A stretch of 64,000 nucleotides of DNA from Microtetraspora glauca. GTDB taxonomy: Bacteria > Actinomycetota > Actinomycetes > Streptosporangiales > Streptosporangiaceae. The stretch is from NCBI GenBank assembly GCA_001570385.1, contig BBYL01000023.1, forward strand, positions 1 through 64,000, given 5' to 3'. Positions 23,882 to 31,336 of this stretch are shown in pieces; within the stretch, counting starts at the first letter, position 1, and every line of letters starts with the position of its first letter. The translations under genes and the position numbers were made by a program. Below the pieces are notes generated by a model that ran no database searches, was not told where the DNA came from, and saw nothing but the letters and a program-made list of their open reading frames with translations.

Positions 23882-24625
23882 ATGACCGACGCGCTCGGCT
23901 GGCGCCGGAAGTTCGGCGTGATCGCACCCTCCACGAACACGATCGTGGAGCCGGACTTCTACCGCATGGCGGTCCCCGGCGTGACCGCGCACTTCAGCCG
24001 CATCCACATCCGCGACCAGAACATGGACGGCGACGCGGGGATGGAGCGGCTGCTCGAGCAGATCCGCGAGGAGATCGGCGCGGCCTGCGAGCGGGTGCTG
24101 ACCTGCGAGCCGGACTACATGGTGATGGGCATGTCCGCCGAGACGTTCTGGGGCGGGGTCGAGGGGAACCGCCAGTTCGTCAAGCAGATCCACGACATCA
24201 CCGGGCTGCGGGTCGCCACGGGCGCGGAGGCGTGCGAGCGGGCCCTGAAGCTGTACGGCGCGCGCCGCATCGGCGTCGTCACGCCGTACCAGCCGGTGGG
24301 TGACGCGAACGTGGTCCGGTTCTTCGGCGAGATCGGCTTCGAGGTGACGGCGATCAACGGCCTGCGCTGTCCGACCGCCGTGTCGATCGCCCACGTCACC
24401 GAGGACGAGCTGAGAAAGGCCCTGCTCAGCGTCGACGGGCCGGACGTCGACGCGCTCGTCCAGTGCGGGACGAACCTGTCGATGGTCGGGCTCGCCGACG
24501 AGGCCGAGCGCTGGCTCGGCAAGCCGGTCATCGCGATCAACGCCGCCACCTGGTGGATGGCCCTGCGCGACAACGGCGTCGAGGACAAGGTCCACGGCGC
24601 CGGATCCCTGCTGCGCGACCACTGA
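23882..24625 (+). CDS. Arylmalonate decarboxylase/maleate isomerase-family (Asp/Glu racemase superfamily) protein
   Basis: 247-residue protein with the family start GVIAPSTNTIVEPDF and a conserved C195 in VQCGTNLS. The first cysteine of maleate isomerases is absent: that position reads MGMSAETFWGG (residues 82-92), closer to the MGTSLSFYRG-type loop of arylmalonate decarboxylase. One Cys suggests decarboxylation or one-base chemistry rather than classical two-Cys maleate isomerisation. AAGGAG precedes the ATG. It is separated by 37 bases from the SDR and probably the last gene of the operon. Confidence 0.78.
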   Translation: MTDALGWRRKFGVIAPSTNTIVEPDFYRMAVPGVTAHFSRIHIRDQNMDGDAGMERLLEQIREEIGAACERVLTCEPDYMVMGMSAETFWGGVEGNRQFVKQIHDITGLRVATGAEACERALKLYGARRIGVVTPYQPVGDANVVRFFGEIGFEVTAINGLRCPTAVSIAHVTEDELRKALLSVDGPDVDALVQCGTNLSMVGLADEAERWLGKPVIAINAATWWMALRDNGVEDKVHGAGSLLRDH

Positions 24626-24628
24626 GAA

Positions 24629-24659
24629 GCGGCGGTCAGAACCGGGCGACGACCGCCGC
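24629..24659. terminator. Hairpin between convergent genes, possible bidirectional terminator
   Basis: GCGGCGGTC (24629-24637) pairs with GACCGCCGC (24651-24659) around a 13-base loop. It sits between the stop codons of convergent genes and overlaps the last codons of the minus-strand amidase. Confidence 0.55.
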
Positions 24660-25265
24660 CTCATCCCAGACCTCGCCGTACTTGGCCTGGATGTCGAACA
24701 GGCTCGCCTCGTGCGGGCGGTCGTCGCGGTCGCCGACGGCCTGCCGTACCACGACGGGCACGAACCCGTGTTGCACGGAGTCGACGGCGGTGGCGCGGAC
24801 GCAGCCGCTGGTCGAGACTCCGGCGATGACCAGGGTGTCGGCCCGCGACGCGGTCAGGGTGGAGGCCAGGGTGGTGCCGAAGAACGAGCTGGCGTACTGC
24901 TTGACGATCACCAGTTCGCCGTCCCGGGGCGCCACCTCGGGCATCAACTCGCCGAGCGGACCGTCACCGACCAGATGCCGCAGCGGCGCCACCTTCCGGA
25001 AGAACAGCCCGCCGTCGACCCCACCGGGGCCGAACGCGACCCGGGTGTGGATGACCGGGACGCCCGCCGTACGCGCCGCGGACAGGACACGGGCCGCCGA
25101 CTCCAGGCACGCGCGCGAGCCCATGTACAGCTCGGCTCCCGGCTCGAAGTAGGCCCGCATCAGGTCGATGAGGAGGAGCACCGGGCGGTCCCCGAAGGGC
25201 AGGGAGCGCCCGTACACCTCGTCATGGGGCCTGACCACGTCATGAGGTTCATGAGGCAGGGGCAT
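24636..25265 (-). CDS. Isochorismatase-family amidohydrolase (N-carbamoylsarcosine/maleamate amidase type)
   Basis: 209-residue cysteine hydrolase with the triad D34 (LLIDLMRAYF), K122 (IVKQYASSFF) and C155 (GVSTSGCVRAT). The sequence around the Asp and Cys resembles N-carbamoylsarcosine amidase and maleamate amidohydrolase more than true isochorismatases. It hydrolyses small amides, releasing ammonia. A strong GGAAGGAG precedes the ATG. It is last in a three-gene minus operon (GntR, CoA-transferase, amidase). Next to an AMDase/maleate-isomerase-family enzyme it recalls maleamate degradation (known for nicotinate and maleimide pathways). Confidence 0.82.
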   Translation of the reverse strand: MPLPHEPHDVVRPHDEVYGRSLPFGDRPVLLLIDLMRAYFEPGAELYMGSRACLESAARVLSAARTAGVPVIHTRVAFGPGGVDGGLFFRKVAPLRHLVGDGPLGELMPEVAPRDGELVIVKQYASSFFGTTLASTLTASRADTLVIAGVSTSGCVRATAVDSVQHGFVPVVVRQAVGDRDDRPHEASLFDIQAKYGEVWDEAAVVARF

Positions 25266-25295
25266 GGGCGCTCCTTCCTGGCTCGTCCGGCGACG

Positions 25296-26492
25296 TCAGA
25301 TGACGCCGTCGCCCGACAGGCGGGCGAGGTCCGCGTCGGTGAGTCCGAGCAGGCCCCGATAGACCTCCTCGTTGTGCTGGCCCAGCGCGGGTCCCACGCT
25401 GCGCACGCTGCCGGGCGTGGCCGACAGCTTGGGCACGACGTTCTGCATCGCCAGCTCACCGAAGTCGGGGTGCGGGACGCGCACGATCGCCTCGCGGGCG
25501 GCGAAGTGCGGGTCCGCGAACATGTCCTCGGCCCGGTAGATGCGCCCGGCCGGCACGCCGCCCTCGTTGAGCCGGGCCAGCAGGTCGTCGGCGTCGATCC
25601 CGGCGGTCCAGGCGGCGATGATCTCGTCCAGCTCGGCCATGTGCTCGCCGCGCGCGCTGTGCGTCGCGTACCGGTCGTCGGCCGCGAGCTCGGGCCGGTC
25701 CATGACCTTGGCCAGCCGGGTGAAGACGCTGTCCTGGTTGGCGGCGATGAGGACGGAGTCGCCGTCCATCGTGGGATAGACGTTGCTCGGCGAGACGTTG
25801 GGCAGCACGGGCCCGGTGCGCTCGCGCTGGTAGGACGACTGCTGCCATTCGGGCAGCATCGACTCCATCATCGCCAGCACGGCCTCGTAGATCGCGGAGT
25901 CGACCACCTGCCCCTTGCCGCTGCGCGTGCGCTCGTGCAGCGCGACGAGCGTGCCCACGCACGCGTGCACGGCGGCGAGCGAGTCGCCGAGCGAGATCCC
26001 GGCACGCGACGGCGGCCGGTCCGGGTCGCCGGTGACATGGCGGATGCCGCCCATCGCCTCACCGATCGAGCCGTAGCCCGCCCGCGGCGCGTAGGGGCCG
26101 GTCTGTCCGAACCCGGTGACCCGCGTGATGATCAGCCGCGGGTTGATCGCGTGCAGCTCGTCCGGGCTCATGCCCCAGCGTTCCAGCGTGCCGGGCCGGA
26201 AGTTCTCCAGCAGGACGTCGGCCCGCTCCACCAGCCGCCGGACCAGGTCCTGGCCCGCGGAGGTGCGCAGGTCGCAGGTCACCGACTTCTTGTTGCGCGC
26301 CACGACGGGCCACCACAGCGACCTGCCGTAGGGCTTCTCCCTGCCCCACTGGCGCATGGGGTCGCCCCTTCCGGGGTCCTCGACCTTGATGACCTCCGCG
26401 CCGAAGTCGCCGAGCAGCTGGCCGCAGAACGGGCCGGCGAGCAGCTGCCCGAGCTCGATGACGCGGACGTCGCCGAGGGGGATGTCTCTCAT
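25296..26492 (-). CDS. CaiB/BaiF (family III) CoA-transferase
   Basis: 398-residue CoA-transferase with the family start VIELGQLLAGPFCGQLLGDF and catalytic D170 in ISLGDSLAAVHA. Family III enzymes move CoA from a donor such as succinyl-CoA to organic acids. ATG 26492 follows AGGAGATGGA and overlaps the GntR stop (ATGA). With a lyase of the HMG-CoA type encoded divergently, the pair resembles the CoA-activation plus retro-aldol cleavage used for branched dicarboxylates such as citramalate. Confidence 0.9.
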   Translation of the reverse strand: MRDIPLGDVRVIELGQLLAGPFCGQLLGDFGAEVIKVEDPGRGDPMRQWGREKPYGRSLWWPVVARNKKSVTCDLRTSAGQDLVRRLVERADVLLENFRPGTLERWGMSPDELHAINPRLIITRVTGFGQTGPYAPRAGYGSIGEAMGGIRHVTGDPDRPPSRAGISLGDSLAAVHACVGTLVALHERTRSGKGQVVDSAIYEAVLAMMESMLPEWQQSSYQRERTGPVLPNVSPSNVYPTMDGDSVLIAANQDSVFTRLAKVMDRPELAADDRYATHSARGEHMAELDEIIAAWTAGIDADDLLARLNEGGVPAGRIYRAEDMFADPHFAAREAIVRVPHPDFGELAMQNVVPKLSATPGSVRSVGPALGQHNEEVYRGLLGLTDADLARLSGDGVI

Positions 26493-27154
26493 TCCATCTC
26501 CTGGTGAGGGCTCGTTTCGTGGTGAAGGTTCGTTTCGTGGTGACGCGGACCCAGCAGCGACGCCCGCGCGGAGAACAGGTGGGCGCGCATGACCGCCTCC
26601 GCCCACTCCGGGTCCCCGGCCCGTACGGCCGCCGCGATCTCGATGTGGTGGTCGACGCTGCGCCGCATGGCCTCATCGTCGAAGGAGTTGTACGTGCGCA
26701 GCAGAACCGCCGAGTGGACCAGCGAGCTGATCGACTGAGCGAGCACCATGCTTCCGCCGAGCCGGACCAACGCCTGGTGGAAGTCGGCGTTCAGCCGGTA
26801 GACGGTGTCCAGGTCACGCCGCCCGGCGTGGTCCCTGATCGCGACGGCGACCTCGTGCAGGTGCGCCGCGTCCTCGGCGGTGGCGGTGACGGCCGCCTGT
26901 CTGGCGGCGAGCCCCTCGATCCTGGCCCGCAGCTCGAAGATCGTCTCCAGATCCTCGCGGGGGTACTCCACGACCCGCGCTCCCTTGTTGGCCGTGATCT
27001 CGACCAGTCCCTCGGCCTGCAGGCGCCACAGGGCCTCCCTGACCGGGGTGCGGCTGACGCCGAGCGTCTCGGCGAGATCGACCTCGCCGAGCCGGTCTCC
27101 CGGGGCGTAGTGCCCGCCGAGGATCAGGCTCCGCAAATCATCCGTCACTGTCAT
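26489..27154 (-). CDS. GntR-family regulator, FCD subfamily
   Basis: 221 residues: winged helix (about 1-70, LGVSRTPVREALWRLQAEGLV) and an all-helical FCD effector domain (about 80-205) with the metal-binding-type Asp/His set (DFHQAL, DHHIEI). The C-terminus ends in a His-rich duplicated HHETN/HHETS tail. Start 27154 follows GGAGG. It is the first gene of a three-gene operon and divergent from the lyase gene; FCD regulators usually sense the organic acid handled by their neighbours and autoregulate. Confidence 0.9.
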   Translation of the reverse strand: MTVTDDLRSLILGGHYAPGDRLGEVDLAETLGVSRTPVREALWRLQAEGLVEITANKGARVVEYPREDLETIFELRARIEGLAARQAAVTATAEDAAHLHEVAVAIRDHAGRRDLDTVYRLNADFHQALVRLGGSMVLAQSISSLVHSAVLLRTYNSFDDEAMRRSVDHHIEIAAAVRAGDPEWAEAVMRAHLFSARASLLGPRHHETNLHHETSPHQEME

Positions 27155-27226
27155 GTGTACATTCCTCCGGTCGAACTGCCACCATGATGCGGAAAACACC
27201 GGTTTCGAGCAAGGGGTTGCATACAA
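27153..27226. promoter_or_regulatory. Divergent regulatory region between GntR and the lyase gene
   Basis: The 75-base gap holds TGTACA-type (27155-27162) and TTGCATACAA (27217-27226) elements resembling GntR/FCD half-sites, and a TACAAT that could be a -10 box. Assignments are tentative. Confidence 0.35.
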
Positions 27227-27229
27227 TCC

Positions 27230-28180
27230 ATGGACATCGAGATCATCGAAGTCGGGCCGCGCGACGGGCTGCAGAACGAGCCGGTCATCGTGCCCACGGC
27301 CGCCAAGGTGGCCTACATCCGATCGCTGATCGCTGCCGGGCTGCGGCGCGTCGAGGCCGTCAGCTTCGTCCACCCGCGCCGGGTTCCGCAGATGGCCGAC
27401 GCGGAGGAGGTCATGGCCCGCGTCCCGCGTGTCCCGGGGGTCCGCTACGCGGGGCTGGTGCTGAACGAGCGCGGCCTCGACCGCGCACTGCGGGCCGGGG
27501 TGGACGAGGTCAACGCCGTTGTGGTGGCCACGGAGACCTTCTCCCAGCGCAACCAGGGCATGTGCGTGGACGACGCCGTCGCCGGGTTCGGCGTGATCGC
27601 CGTCCGCGCCCGCGAGGCGGGGCTCCGGGTGACGCTGACCGTGGCGGCCGCCTTCGGCTGCCCGTTCGAGGGCGAGGTGGCCCCGGACCTGGTCGCCGGC
27701 ATCGTACGGCGCTGTCCGGGAGCGCAGGAGATCGCGCTGGCCGACACCATCGGCGTGGGCGTCCCCGCCGACGTGCGGCGGCTGGCCGCCGCCGTCCGCG
27801 AGGTGAGCCCGCTGCCGCTGCGCTTCCACTTCCACAACACCCGCAACACCGGGTACGCGAACGCCGTGGCCGCGCTGGAGTCGGGCGCCGTCGCCCTCGA
27901 CGCCAGCGCGGGCGGCATCGGCGGGTGCCCCTTCGCCCCCGCCGCCACCGGCAACATCGCCACCGAGGATCTGGCCTACCTGCTGCACCGCTCGGAGATC
28001 GCCACCGGGGTCGATCTGGCCGGCGTACTGGCCGCCGCCGAGCTCGTCGAGGCCGCGCTGGGCACCCGGGTCCCCGCCCAGCTCGGCCGTGCGGGGATCT
28101 GGCCGGACTCCCGAGCATTGCACAACCCGGCAGCCCGTTCTACTGTACGAAACACTGTTTCCTTTTCACCCGACCAGTGA
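27230..28180 (+). CDS. HMG-CoA lyase-like (DRE-TIM metallolyase) enzyme
   Basis: 316-residue TIM-barrel lyase with GPRDGLQNE (R11, D12), the metal ligands RFHFHNTRNT (H200, H202) and the signature loop GGCPFAPAATGN with C233. It cleaves 3-hydroxy-3-alkyl acyl-CoAs, giving acetyl-CoA or a ketoacid; leucine degradation is the textbook role. Citramalyl-CoA-type substrates are handled by related enzymes, and the divergent CoA-transferase makes that attractive here. The last 21 codons contain a promoter and operator for the next gene. Confidence 0.9.
   Translation: MDIEIIEVGPRDGLQNEPVIVPTAAKVAYIRSLIAAGLRRVEAVSFVHPRRVPQMADAEEVMARVPRVPGVRYAGLVLNERGLDRALRAGVDEVNAVVVATETFSQRNQGMCVDDAVAGFGVIAVRAREAGLRVTLTVAAAFGCPFEGEVAPDLVAGIVRRCPGAQEIALADTIGVGVPADVRRLAAAVREVSPLPLRFHFHNTRNTGYANAVAALESGAVALDASAGGIGGCPFAPAATGNIATEDLAYLLHRSEIATGVDLAGVLAAAELVEAALGTRVPAQLGRAGIWPDSRALHNPAARSTVRNTVSFSPDQ
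28118..28146 (+). promoter_or_regulatory. Predicted promoter inside the 3' end of the lyase gene
   Basis: TTGCAC (28118-28123), exactly 17 bases, TACTGT (28141-28146). An operator follows two bases later, the same promoter-then-operator layout as at 3916 and 9984. Confidence 0.55.
28148..28162. promoter_or_regulatory. Regulon operator, perfect palindrome
   Basis: CGAAACACTGTTTCC; bases 28149-28161 are a perfect GAAACA-C-TGTTTC palindrome. It overlaps the coding end of the lyase gene and lies 54 bases before the hydrolase-fragment start. Confidence 0.75.
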
Positions 28181-28215
28181 AAGGTGCCACCACCCCGCCG
28201 AGCACAGGGAGAAAC

Positions 28216-28725
28216 GTGTGGCGCCTGGCCGGCAACGGCTACCCGAACCTGAAGGGCGCGATCCTGTTCGACGGCGTGGCGTCCTCGGGCTTCACCGACA
28301 ACCTCCTCGCCATCTCGGCCGGCGCCACCCGCCCGGTCCTCCAGATCGCGGCGCGGCCGAGCGTCGCCAACCTGTTCAACAACTCCTTCGACGCGCTGGC
28401 GAGCCTCGGGTCGGACTTCGTCGGCATCCAGCTCGTGTGGACGAAGTACACCCTCGGGGTCCCCTCCGGAGGTAGCTGCCACATCGACGCCGAGGGGGAG
28501 AACACCGACGCGATCGGCGTCCTCGGCGCCGCCTGCTCCCCCAACGCCACGCAGGTCTCCCGGCTGCGCGACTTCACCTCGACCTGGGCGCGGGACCTCG
28601 CGACCGGTTCGTACACCGCTTCCCACTACTGCGGTGACTCCGACGATCTCTCCACCTGCGGCAGCCGGGCGAACGTCGTCCTCGGCGGCAGCCTGCCGTA
28701 CGCGGCGGTCATCCCCAACTCCTGA
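28216..28725 (+). pseudogene. C-terminal fragment of a secreted-type alpha/beta hydrolase
   Basis: The 169-residue open frame from GTG 28216 (GGGAG upstream) resembles only the second half of an alpha/beta hydrolase: GAILFDGVASSGF, RPVLQIAARPS and a possible catalytic His in GGSCHIDAEGEN, plus paired cysteines typical of an exported enzyme. The nucleophile-Ser half and any signal peptide are missing, and upstream DNA encodes the lyase, so the gene is probably truncated. It nevertheless retains a full regulon promoter and operator. It might alternatively be a short functional protein; I consider that less likely. Confidence 0.55.
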
Positions 28726-28777
28726 CACCGCAATCCGCCGGACGCCGGCGGCGACGCCGGTGAGCCACAATCACCGC

Positions 28778-29227
28778 ATGAGAAAACCGCTCACCGGCGC
28801 GACCCGGCTCCCCGACGGCGTCCAGATCCGCGGTCGGGGACTGCGCAGGCCGGCTCCCGGCGGCCCGGTACCCGACTTCGCGGTCTACCTCGGCTCCGCC
28901 CGCCTCCGGCGTCGCCATCAGGCCGCCCTGCTCTGGCCGCACGAATGGATCCGCTGGCCGGACTTCCTGCTCCCCCTGGACCGGCACGCGGCCGCCCGCT
29001 CCATCACCCACCTGCATGACCGGGCGCGGTCCGGCGAGGCCGTCGAGGTCGCCTGCGACGGGGGTGCCGGCCGGACCGGCACGGTCATGGCCTGTCTGGC
29101 CACCCTCACGGGTCTGTCCCCTCACGACGCCGTCACCTGGACACGCGAGCACTACCACCACCGGGCGATCGAGACTCCCTGGCAACGGCGGTGGGTGGCG
29201 TGGTTCGCCGCCCACACCGGGTCGTGA
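28778..29227 (+). CDS. Protein-tyrosine phosphatase-like protein
   Basis: 149 residues with the C-x5-R phosphatase loop (C93 to R99, ACDGGAGRTGT) and a candidate general acid D62 in RWPDFLLP. The residue before the catalytic Cys is Ala, not the usual His. It is small, cytosolic, with a weak ribosome binding site. The gene stands alone between the regulon region and the M20 operon. Confidence 0.75.
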   Translation: MRKPLTGATRLPDGVQIRGRGLRRPAPGGPVPDFAVYLGSARLRRRHQAALLWPHEWIRWPDFLLPLDRHAAARSITHLHDRARSGEAVEVACDGGAGRTGTVMACLATLTGLSPHDAVTWTREHYHHRAIETPWQRRWVAWFAAHTGS

Positions 29228-29273
29228 TCCCCGGGGTATGCCCGCCTCTTGGCCGCACGGACGAACAACGCGA

Positions 29274-29330
29274 TCCGCTTAGGTGAAGCGGACGAATTCC
29301 CCAGCCCTGCCTTCTCATACCGTTGCGGTA
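29274..29330. promoter_or_regulatory. Hairpin and short palindrome before the M20 operon
   Basis: TCCGCTT (29274-29280) pairs with AAGCGGA (29286-29292) across a 5-base loop. TACCG-TTG-CGGTA (29318-29330) is a perfect palindrome just upstream of the GGAGGG site. Either may be an operator or attenuator; the regulator is unknown. Confidence 0.4.
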
Positions 29331-29353
29331 AACATCCATCGGAGGGCTGGTAC

Positions 29354-30442
29354 GTGTCCGTAGTGAACCTCGGCCTGATGCTTGAGGACCTGGAGGAGCT
29401 CGTCGTCTGCGAGTCCTTCTCCGCCGACCACGAGGCGGTGGCCCGCAGCGCGACGGTGGTCGCCGACCAGGGGGCCGGCAGGCTCGGCGCGCGTCCCGAG
29501 ACCATCGTGATCGACGGCGTCAGCCATCTGCGCTGGACCTTCGGTACGCCACGGGTGCTGCTGGTCGGTCACCACGACACGGTCTGGCCGATCGGTTCGC
29601 TGCGCGAGCACCCCTGGTCGCTGGAGGACGGGATCGCCAGGGGACCCGGCGTGTTCGACATGAAGGCCGGGCTGGTGCAGACCTTCCACGCGCTGGCCGC
29701 GCTTCCCTCGCTCGAGGGGGTGTGCGTGCTGGTCACCGGGGACGAGGAGCTCGGCTCTCCCTCCTCGCGCGCGCTGATCGAGGACTCCGCGCGCGGGTGC
29801 GCGGCCGCGTTCGTGCTCGAGGCCGCGGCCGACGGCGGCGCGCTCAAGACCGCGCGCAAGGGCATCTCCACCTACCAGGTCACCGTCCGGGGAAGGGCCG
29901 CGCACGCGGGCCTGGAGCCGCAGGCGGGGGCCAACGCCGGCATGGAGCTGGCCCATCAGATCCTCGCGCTCGGCGCGATGGGCGAGGGCGACACCACGGT
30001 CACCCCGACCGTGCTGTCCGGCGGGAGCACGATCAACACCGTGCCCGCGCTGGCCTCGGTGGCGGTGGACGTACGGGTCCCCTCCCTCAAGGAGCAGAAG
30101 AGGGTGGACGAGCTGGTGCGGGGGTTGTCCCCCCGTCTCGCCGGGACCCGGCTGCTGGTGAGCGGAGGTCCGAACCGGCCGCCGCTGGAGGAGGCGTCCT
30201 CGGCCCGCCTGTTCGCGCTGGCCCGCCGGATCGCCGAGGAGCTGGGCATGCCGCCGTTGCGGGGCGTGGCCGTGGGCGGCGCGTCCGACGGCAACCTCAC
30301 CGCGGGGGTCGGCTGTCCCACGCTCGACGGGCTGGGCGCGGTGGGCGGCGGCGCGCACGCGGCCCACGAGCACACGCTCGTCGCGGAGATGCCCGGCCGG
30401 ACGAGGCTGCTCGCCGAACTGGTCCGGACGGTGCTCGGATGA
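29354..30442 (+). CDS. M20-family metallohydrolase (deacylase/carboxypeptidase type)
   Basis: 362 residues with the M20 metal and catalytic set: VGHHDTVWP, GVFDMKAG, TGDEELGSP, a Glu in FVLEAA and a late His in GAHAAHEH. An M20 dimerisation domain lies in the middle (RGRAAHAGLEPQAG). GTG 29354 has GGAGGG at seven bases. Followed by ATGA overlap with an acetyltransferase and then an N-acylamino acid racemase-like gene. In the known D-amino acid conversion route an M20 enzyme removes the N-succinyl group from the L-product; that role is likely here. Confidence 0.85.
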   Translation: MSVVNLGLMLEDLEELVVCESFSADHEAVARSATVVADQGAGRLGARPETIVIDGVSHLRWTFGTPRVLLVGHHDTVWPIGSLREHPWSLEDGIARGPGVFDMKAGLVQTFHALAALPSLEGVCVLVTGDEELGSPSSRALIEDSARGCAAAFVLEAAADGGALKTARKGISTYQVTVRGRAAHAGLEPQAGANAGMELAHQILALGAMGEGDTTVTPTVLSGGSTINTVPALASVAVDVRVPSLKEQKRVDELVRGLSPRLAGTRLLVSGGPNRPPLEEASSARLFALARRIAEELGMPPLRGVAVGGASDGNLTAGVGCPTLDGLGAVGGGAHAAHEHTLVAEMPGRTRLLAELVRTVLG

Positions 30443-31218
30443 CCGGTGTGGCGGTGCGCGAACTGCACACCATCGCGGAGTTCGAGGACGTCTTCCGGCT
30501 CTTCGACGACATCTGGCACCCGGAACCGGGCGGCGCGCCCATCACCGTGGAGCTGATGCGGGCGCTGTCGCACTCGGGGAACTACGTCACCGGAGCCTAC
30601 GAGGGGGACCGCCTGGCCGGCGCTTCCGTCGGTTTCCTGGCGGCCCCGGCCGGCCGGGTGCTGCACTCCCACGTCACCGGCGCCTCGATCGGCCGCGGGA
30701 TCGGGTACGCGCTCAAGCTGCACCAGCGCGACTGGGCGCTCGCCCGGGGCCTGGACCGGATCACCTGGACCTACGACCCGCTGGTGCGCCGCAACGCCCA
30801 CTTCAACCTGGCCAAGCTCGGCGCGCGCCCCGAGGAGTACCTGCCGTCGTTCTACGGCACCATGGAGGACGCGATCAACGGCGGGGACGAGTCGGACCGG
30901 ATGCTCGCCATCTGGCGCCTGACCGATCCGTACGTGCTGGCCGCCGTCCGGCGGGAGCCGTACGCGCCGCAGATCCCGCCGGACGCGGCGATCGGGCTGG
31001 CCGACAGGGACGGCCATCCGGTCCCCGGCCGGACCGACGCGCGGACGGTCCTGGTGGCGGTGCCCGGCGACATCGAGAGCCTGCGCCGTACCGATCCCGG
31101 CGCGGCCAAGGCGTGGCGGCACGCCGTACGCGAAGTGCTGGGCGGCCTCCTGCGAGACGGTTACCGGGTCACCGGGTTCCACCGGAAGTCCTGTTACGTC
31201 GTGGAACATCCGGCCTGA
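30439..31218 (+). CDS. GNAT-family acyltransferase (COG3375-like)
   Basis: 259-residue protein with a GNAT core in the first half: DRLAGASVGFLA, HSHVTGASIGRGIGYALKLHQRDWA and ITWTYDPLVRRNAHFNLAKLG. Members of this group next to N-acylamino acid racemases act as N-succinyltransferases on D-amino acids. ATGA overlap with the M20 gene. The C-terminal third has no recognised domain. Confidence 0.8.
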   Translation: MTGVAVRELHTIAEFEDVFRLFDDIWHPEPGGAPITVELMRALSHSGNYVTGAYEGDRLAGASVGFLAAPAGRVLHSHVTGASIGRGIGYALKLHQRDWALARGLDRITWTYDPLVRRNAHFNLAKLGARPEEYLPSFYGTMEDAINGGDESDRMLAIWRLTDPYVLAAVRREPYAPQIPPDAAIGLADRDGHPVPGRTDARTVLVAVPGDIESLRRTDPGAAKAWRHAVREVLGGLLRDGYRVTGFHRKSCYVVEHPA

Positions 31219-31336
31219 TCAGACGGCCTTCCCCCGGCCGGTCGGCGGACACACGGGGGCAAGCGGTGGAAGAGACGAGCAGGCCGCCCGACCGGCGGCC
31301 GTGTCGGAGGGAGACGCGGCGGAAAGCCGCACCATC

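Noticed and set aside
24636-25265. Calling the amidase a siderophore-type isochorismatase
   Set aside because: There are no enterobactin-type biosynthesis genes nearby, and the motif context resembles carbamoylsarcosine/maleamate amidases.
27184-28215. Extension of the hydrolase-fragment frame upstream through the lyase gene
   Set aside because: That stretch is Arg/Gly/Ala-rich shadow of the lyase gene; hydrolase-like sequence starts only after 28215.
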